Shown here: in pieces, positions 61,554-64,000 of the stretch
How positions within the stretch are numbered: position 1 is the stretch's first letter
Layout: every line of letters starts with the position of its first letter
Source: Microbacterium hydrocarbonoxydans
GTDB lineage: Bacteria; Actinomycetota; Actinomycetes; Actinomycetales; Microbacteriaceae
DNA: 64,000 nucleotides
Reading direction: 5' to 3'
Assembly (NCBI RefSeq): GCF_904831005.1
Contig: NZ_LR882982.1
Location: forward strand, 2,914,001-2,978,000
Made by a program: the position numbers and the translations under genes
The notes under the pieces: model-generated
Database searches by the model: none
The model's input: only the letters and a program-made list of their open reading frames with translations
What the model was told of the DNA's origin: nothing

Positions 61554-62084
61554 TCAGGGGCGCGGCGCTCGGTAGGCGGCGACGGCGTTGCGGTTGGTGC
61601 ATGTGGTCGAGCAGTACCGCTTCGAGCGGTTGCGTGACAGGTCGAGCGCCAGCGCGTCGCAGGTGTCGTCCGCGCAGACGGAGATGCGTGAGCCCTCGTC
61701 GGCGCGGATGACGTCGATCAGCGCCATGGCGGTCTCGAGCAGCACTCGCTCGGGGAGTGGCCGGTCGTCCGCGACGGCGTGCAGGTGCCAGTCGACGCCG
61801 TCATGGCGAACCAGACGAGGCGCCAGCGGGTTCTCGGCGAGCGCGGCATTCACATGCTTGACCATCTCGTCGCGCGGTGCGAGCAGCATCGAGCGCAGCC
61901 GGGGGCGGATGCCGCGCAGGGCCGACAGCTCGACCTCGTCGCGATCGAGTCGACCGGAGTACGGGAACTCGGCGAGGAACGTCGCCTGGTCGGCGAGGGT
62001 CTCCAACGTCTCGGGCTCCTCTGCGGAGTTCACCAGCCAGACGGCGGCGCGGAGCGCCTCCTCGGTGTCATTCGCGAACGTCAT
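61554..62084 (-). CDS. CGNR zinc-finger protein (ABATE-domain regulator)
   Basis: 176 residues. An ABATE-like N-terminal domain is followed by a C-terminal zinc finger with Cys137-x4-Cys142 and Cys158-x3-Cys162 in VCADDTC and RYCSTTC. The family motif CGNR is here CTNR (162-165). These proteins are predicted stress-response transcription regulators. TAAGGT six bases before the ATG suggests a leaderless transcript. It is divergent from the EamA transporter with a 39-base gap, so it may regulate it. Confidence 0.9.
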   Translation of the reverse strand: MTFANDTEEALRAAVWLVNSAEEPETLETLADQATFLAEFPYSGRLDRDEVELSALRGIRPRLRSMLLAPRDEMVKHVNAALAENPLAPRLVRHDGVDWHLHAVADDRPLPERVLLETAMALIDVIRADEGSRISVCADDTCDALALDLSRNRSKRYCSTTCTNRNAVAAYRAPRP

Positions 62085-62090
62085 ATTGAC

Positions 62091-62096
62091 ACCTTA
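62091..62096 (-). promoter_or_regulatory. -10 element, leaderless promoter
   Basis: TAAGGT, six bases, ATG of the CGNR gene on the minus strand. The divergent eamA -10 (TAGCGT, 62110-62115) lies 13 bases away, so the two promoters share a very compact region. Confidence 0.5.
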
Positions 62097-62123
62097 CATC
62101 CAGCGCGAGTAGCGTCACCTGTC

Positions 62124-63101
62124 ATGAGCAAGTTCACAAATGACGTCGCAGCGCCGGGCGTGCGTTTCGGGCTGCCGCTGGCGATCGGCGCGGCCTTCGC
62201 GTTCGGGATGTCGGGTGCCTGGGCTCGCGGGCTCATCGATGCCGGGTGGACCCCTGGCGCTGCGGTGACAGCGCGAGTCTGGGTCGCCGCGCTCGTGCTG
62301 CTGGTTCCCACGATCCTGTCGCTGCGCGGGCGGTGGGGGGTGCTCCGCAAGAACGCCGGCATGGTCGCCGCCTACGGACTGCTCGCCGTCACGGCGACGC
62401 AGCTCTGCTACTTCCAGGCCGTCGCCGTGATGGACGTGGGGCTCGCACTGCTCATCGAGTACACCGCGCCGATCGCGGTCATCCTGTGGCTGTGGCTGCG
62501 TCGTGGCGAGCGCCCGAGTCGGCGCAGTGTGATCGGGGCCGCCATCGCGTTCGTCGGCCTCGTGCTCATGCTCGACATCGTCACCGGCGCGGAGGTCAAT
62601 GTCCCCGGCACCCTCTGGGCGCTCGCCGCGATGGTCGGAGCAGCGACGTACTTCCTGCTGTCCGCCAAGGCCGACACCGGCCTGCCGCCGATCGCGCTCG
62701 CCGGGGGTGGGCTGCTGCTCGGCGCCGTCGCGCTCACGGTCGCGGGCCTCGTCGGCATCCTGCCCATCGCCTGGACGACCGACGACATCACCTACCGCTT
62801 CGGCACCGTGCCGTGGTTCGTGCCGGTGCTCGCGATCGGACTCATCGCGACGGCCCTCGCCTATGTTCTGGGCATCGCATCGACGCGGATGCTGGGCTCG
62901 CGTCTCGCATCCTTCGTCGCCCTCGCCGAGGTCGTCGCCGCACTGCTCTTCGGCTGGATGCTGCTCGGCCAGCTGCCCGACCTGTTGCAAGCCCTCGGCG
63001 GCGCACTCGTGCTGGTCGGTGTGGTGGTGGTGAAGCTCGGAGAGCCCCGGCCCGGCGAGTTCGTCGAACCCGTGCCGGATGCGGCGGCGGTGGCTCGGTA
63101 G
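62124..63101 (+). CDS. EamA/DMT-family transporter
   Basis: 325 residues from ATG 62124; TAGCGT lies eight bases before it, and longer frames overlap the divergent gene. Ten membrane helices in two EamA repeats (FGLPLAIGAAFAFGMSGAWARGLIDAG; LWALAAMVGAATYFLLSAKAD), with LLIEYTAPIAVILWLWLRRGE as the conserved mid-repeat. Probably exports amino acids or other metabolites, as RhtA-like members do. CGNR regulator divergent. Confidence 0.92.
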   Translation: MSKFTNDVAAPGVRFGLPLAIGAAFAFGMSGAWARGLIDAGWTPGAAVTARVWVAALVLLVPTILSLRGRWGVLRKNAGMVAAYGLLAVTATQLCYFQAVAVMDVGLALLIEYTAPIAVILWLWLRRGERPSRRSVIGAAIAFVGLVLMLDIVTGAEVNVPGTLWALAAMVGAATYFLLSAKADTGLPPIALAGGGLLLGAVALTVAGLVGILPIAWTTDDITYRFGTVPWFVPVLAIGLIATALAYVLGIASTRMLGSRLASFVALAEVVAALLFGWMLLGQLPDLLQALGGALVLVGVVVVKLGEPRPGEFVEPVPDAAAVAR

Positions 63102-63120
63102 GCCGGCGGTGCCGGGCGCC

Positions 63121-63245
63121 TGCGCCGGTGCGGGGCCAGTTCCGCATCCCTGCGCCGGTGCGGGGCCAGTTCCGCATCCCTGTGCGCTGTTTCGGATGCG
63201 ATTCTGGCCCGCACGGATATTTCGGATGCGATTCCGGCCCCGCAC
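63121..63245. repeat. intergenic element with direct and inverted repeats
   Basis: A perfect 30-bp direct repeat (63121-63150 and 63151-63180, TGCGCCGGTGCGGGGCCAGT start) is followed by two inverted, imperfect copies of its core (GGATGCGATTCTGGCCCGCAC near 63194 and GGATGCGATTCCGGCCCCG near 63224). It fills the gap between eamA and the last gntR. Confidence 0.88.
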
Positions 63246-63302
63246 GGCGAAGCGAGGGCGAGCGCGTATGTGGCGGGCTGGTCGAATCGCCTGGCTCGTT
63301 AT

Positions 63303-63308
63303 GTATAC
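63303..63308. promoter_or_regulatory. GTATAC half of a GntR operator, distal site
   Basis: ATGTATACGT at 63301-63310 shares the GTATAC core with the palindrome at 63353-63362; centres are 52 bases apart. Confidence 0.5.
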
Positions 63309-63352
63309 GTGAGGCGCGATATCCCGACTGACGAGCCCGTGGATTCCCGGTT

Positions 63353-63363
63353 GTGTATACACT
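63353..63363 (+). promoter_or_regulatory. GntR operator overlapping a leaderless -10
   Basis: The palindrome GTGTATACAC (63353-63362) overlaps TACACT (63358-63363), the -10 that lies six bases before the ATG at 63370. TGTATAC(A) is the usual core of FCD-type GntR operators, so this suggests autorepression. Confidence 0.7.
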
Positions 63364-63369
63364 GGGGTC

Positions 63370-64000
63370 ATGAGCTCTGTCGCTGATCGCATCACCGCGA
63401 GCGACCGAGCCCACGCCGCGCTGCTGGAGGAGATCCAGTCAGGTGCGCTCCCGGCCGGCTTCGTGCTGGGCGAGGTCGAGCAGGCCGCCCGTCTCGGCAT
63501 CAGCCGCACCCCGATGCGCGAGGCCCTGCGCCGCCTGGCCGCCGACGGCCTGGTCGTGCAGCAGTCCCCGCGCGTCACGGTCGTGGCCGATCTGGATGCC
63601 GACGACATCCGCGCTCTGTTCGAGATCCGTCGCGCGCTCGAGGAGACCTCCGCCCGACTCGCAGCCCGGCGAGGGGATGCCGCCCTCTTCGCCTCGCTCG
63701 CCGACGAGTTTGCGCACGTCGACCTCGCAGCCGTCGAAGGACGCGACGCGTACTACGCCCTCATCGCCCGCTTCGACGCCGCGCTCGACAGTGCGGTCGA
63801 CAACGACTACATCGCCTCGGCCCTGCGCACCGTGCGCGCCCACCTCGTGCGCGTGCGCCGCATGGCCCGCGACAAGCCGGCCCGTCTCGCGGCCTCCGCC
63901 GCCGAGCACCGCACGATCGCGCAGGCCCTGGCCGCCCGCGACGGCGACCTCGCCGCCCACGCCACCCACGTGCACCTGCACAACGCGCTCACCGGCATCC
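63370..64000 (+). CDS. GntR/FCD-type transcriptional regulator (3' end outside window)
   Basis: About 210 residues visible, still open at the window end. HTH: LLEEIQSGALPAGFVLGEVEQAARLGISRTPMREALRRLAADGLVVQQ; FCD domain starts at DLDADDIRALFEIRRALEETSARLAARRG, with H of AAEHRTIAQAL and HATHVHLH. Start ATG 63370 with leaderless-type promoter. The GTATAC sites upstream support autoregulation. In other actinobacteria such regulators precede methylcitrate-cycle genes, but the downstream genes are not visible here. Confidence 0.9.
   Translation, partial: MSSVADRITASDRAHAALLEEIQSGALPAGFVLGEVEQAARLGISRTPMREALRRLAADGLVVQQSPRVTVVADLDADDIRALFEIRRALEETSARLAARRGDAALFASLADEFAHVDLAAVEGRDAYYALIARFDAALDSAVDNDYIASALRTVRAHLVRVRRMARDKPARLAASAAEHRTIAQALAARDGDLAAHATHVHLHNALTGI

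Noticed and set aside
61300..61575. 91-residue G-rich ORF
   Set aside because: Composition is Gly/Arg/Ala only and no start signal is present; it also overlaps the CGNR 3' end.

Overview
The window is GC-rich, densely packed chromosomal DNA from an actinobacterium. Heme-gene content, HemQ, a DUF222/HNH gene, a YkoEDC thiamine ECF transporter, GTG/TTG starts with ATGA-type overlaps and many apparently leaderless promoters fit Microbacteriaceae, most like Microbacterium. That assignment is inference from gene content and style. No rRNA, tRNA, transposase, integrase or CRISPR array was recognised.

Layout. 1-1891: end of a membrane protein, a DUF1801 protein overlapping an HhH-GPD protein, and a membrane-anchored coiled coil built from a 33-bp tandem repeat. 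2036-12234: heme synthesis, with hemA divergent from hemE-hemG, then three small envelope/stress proteins, then hemQ-hemC-hemD-hemB-hemL. Together they make coproporphyrin-type heme intermediates from glutamyl-tRNA and finish with HemQ; ferrochelatase is not in the window. 12309-18693: DUF222/HNH protein, an orphan ABC ATPase with a long acidic His-rich tail, a 3-hydroxyisobutyryl-CoA hydrolase, and a membrane protein/YtrA-type GntR pair with a candidate operator. 18962-22923: a heterodimeric ABC exporter ending in a strong terminator. 23049-27690: a D-Ala-D-Ala carboxypeptidase, then a TPP riboswitch and YkoE-YkoD-YkoC. 27760-30323: a yybP-ykoY manganese riboswitch, TerC, and a CBS/CorC membrane protein. 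30333-38374: a phosphotransferase, a roadblock/LC7 protein, two SDRs, a TSUP exporter/ankyrin pair, KDPG aldolase, an L7/L12-C-like protein, RlmN and a flavodoxin-fold reductase. 38388-42252: a TetR regulator with clustered operators, a 72-bp tandem array, a DUF4407 protein and an aldo/keto reductase.

42380-47700: an ATPase-less sugar ABC operon led by a class-V aminotransferase, divergent from a FadR-type GntR whose consensus sites lie between them. 47825-52314: an ACT protein, a Fur-like palindrome driving two small unknown genes, a Cds1-like cysteine desulfhydrase, a proline-rich membrane protein and a DUF559-type protein. 52769-61174: an acetyl xylan esterase-like hydrolase, a DeoR regulator, and a second ATPase-less sugar ABC operon carrying an FAD oxidoreductase and a LacI-type sensor without its DNA-binding domain. 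61554-64000: a CGNR zinc-finger regulator, an EamA transporter and the start of a GntR regulator with TGTATAC-type sites.

The most unusual features are the intergenic palindromes and tandem arrays (39068-39340, 41057-41165, 42321-42375, 47747-47807, 51237-51297, 52470-52727, 63121-63245), the HTH-less LacI protein, the recurrent TANNNT-N6-start leaderless architecture, and two metabolite/metal riboswitches in one stretch. Nothing was recognised in the gaps 1892-2035, 18758-18961 and 53822-53909 beyond what is listed.
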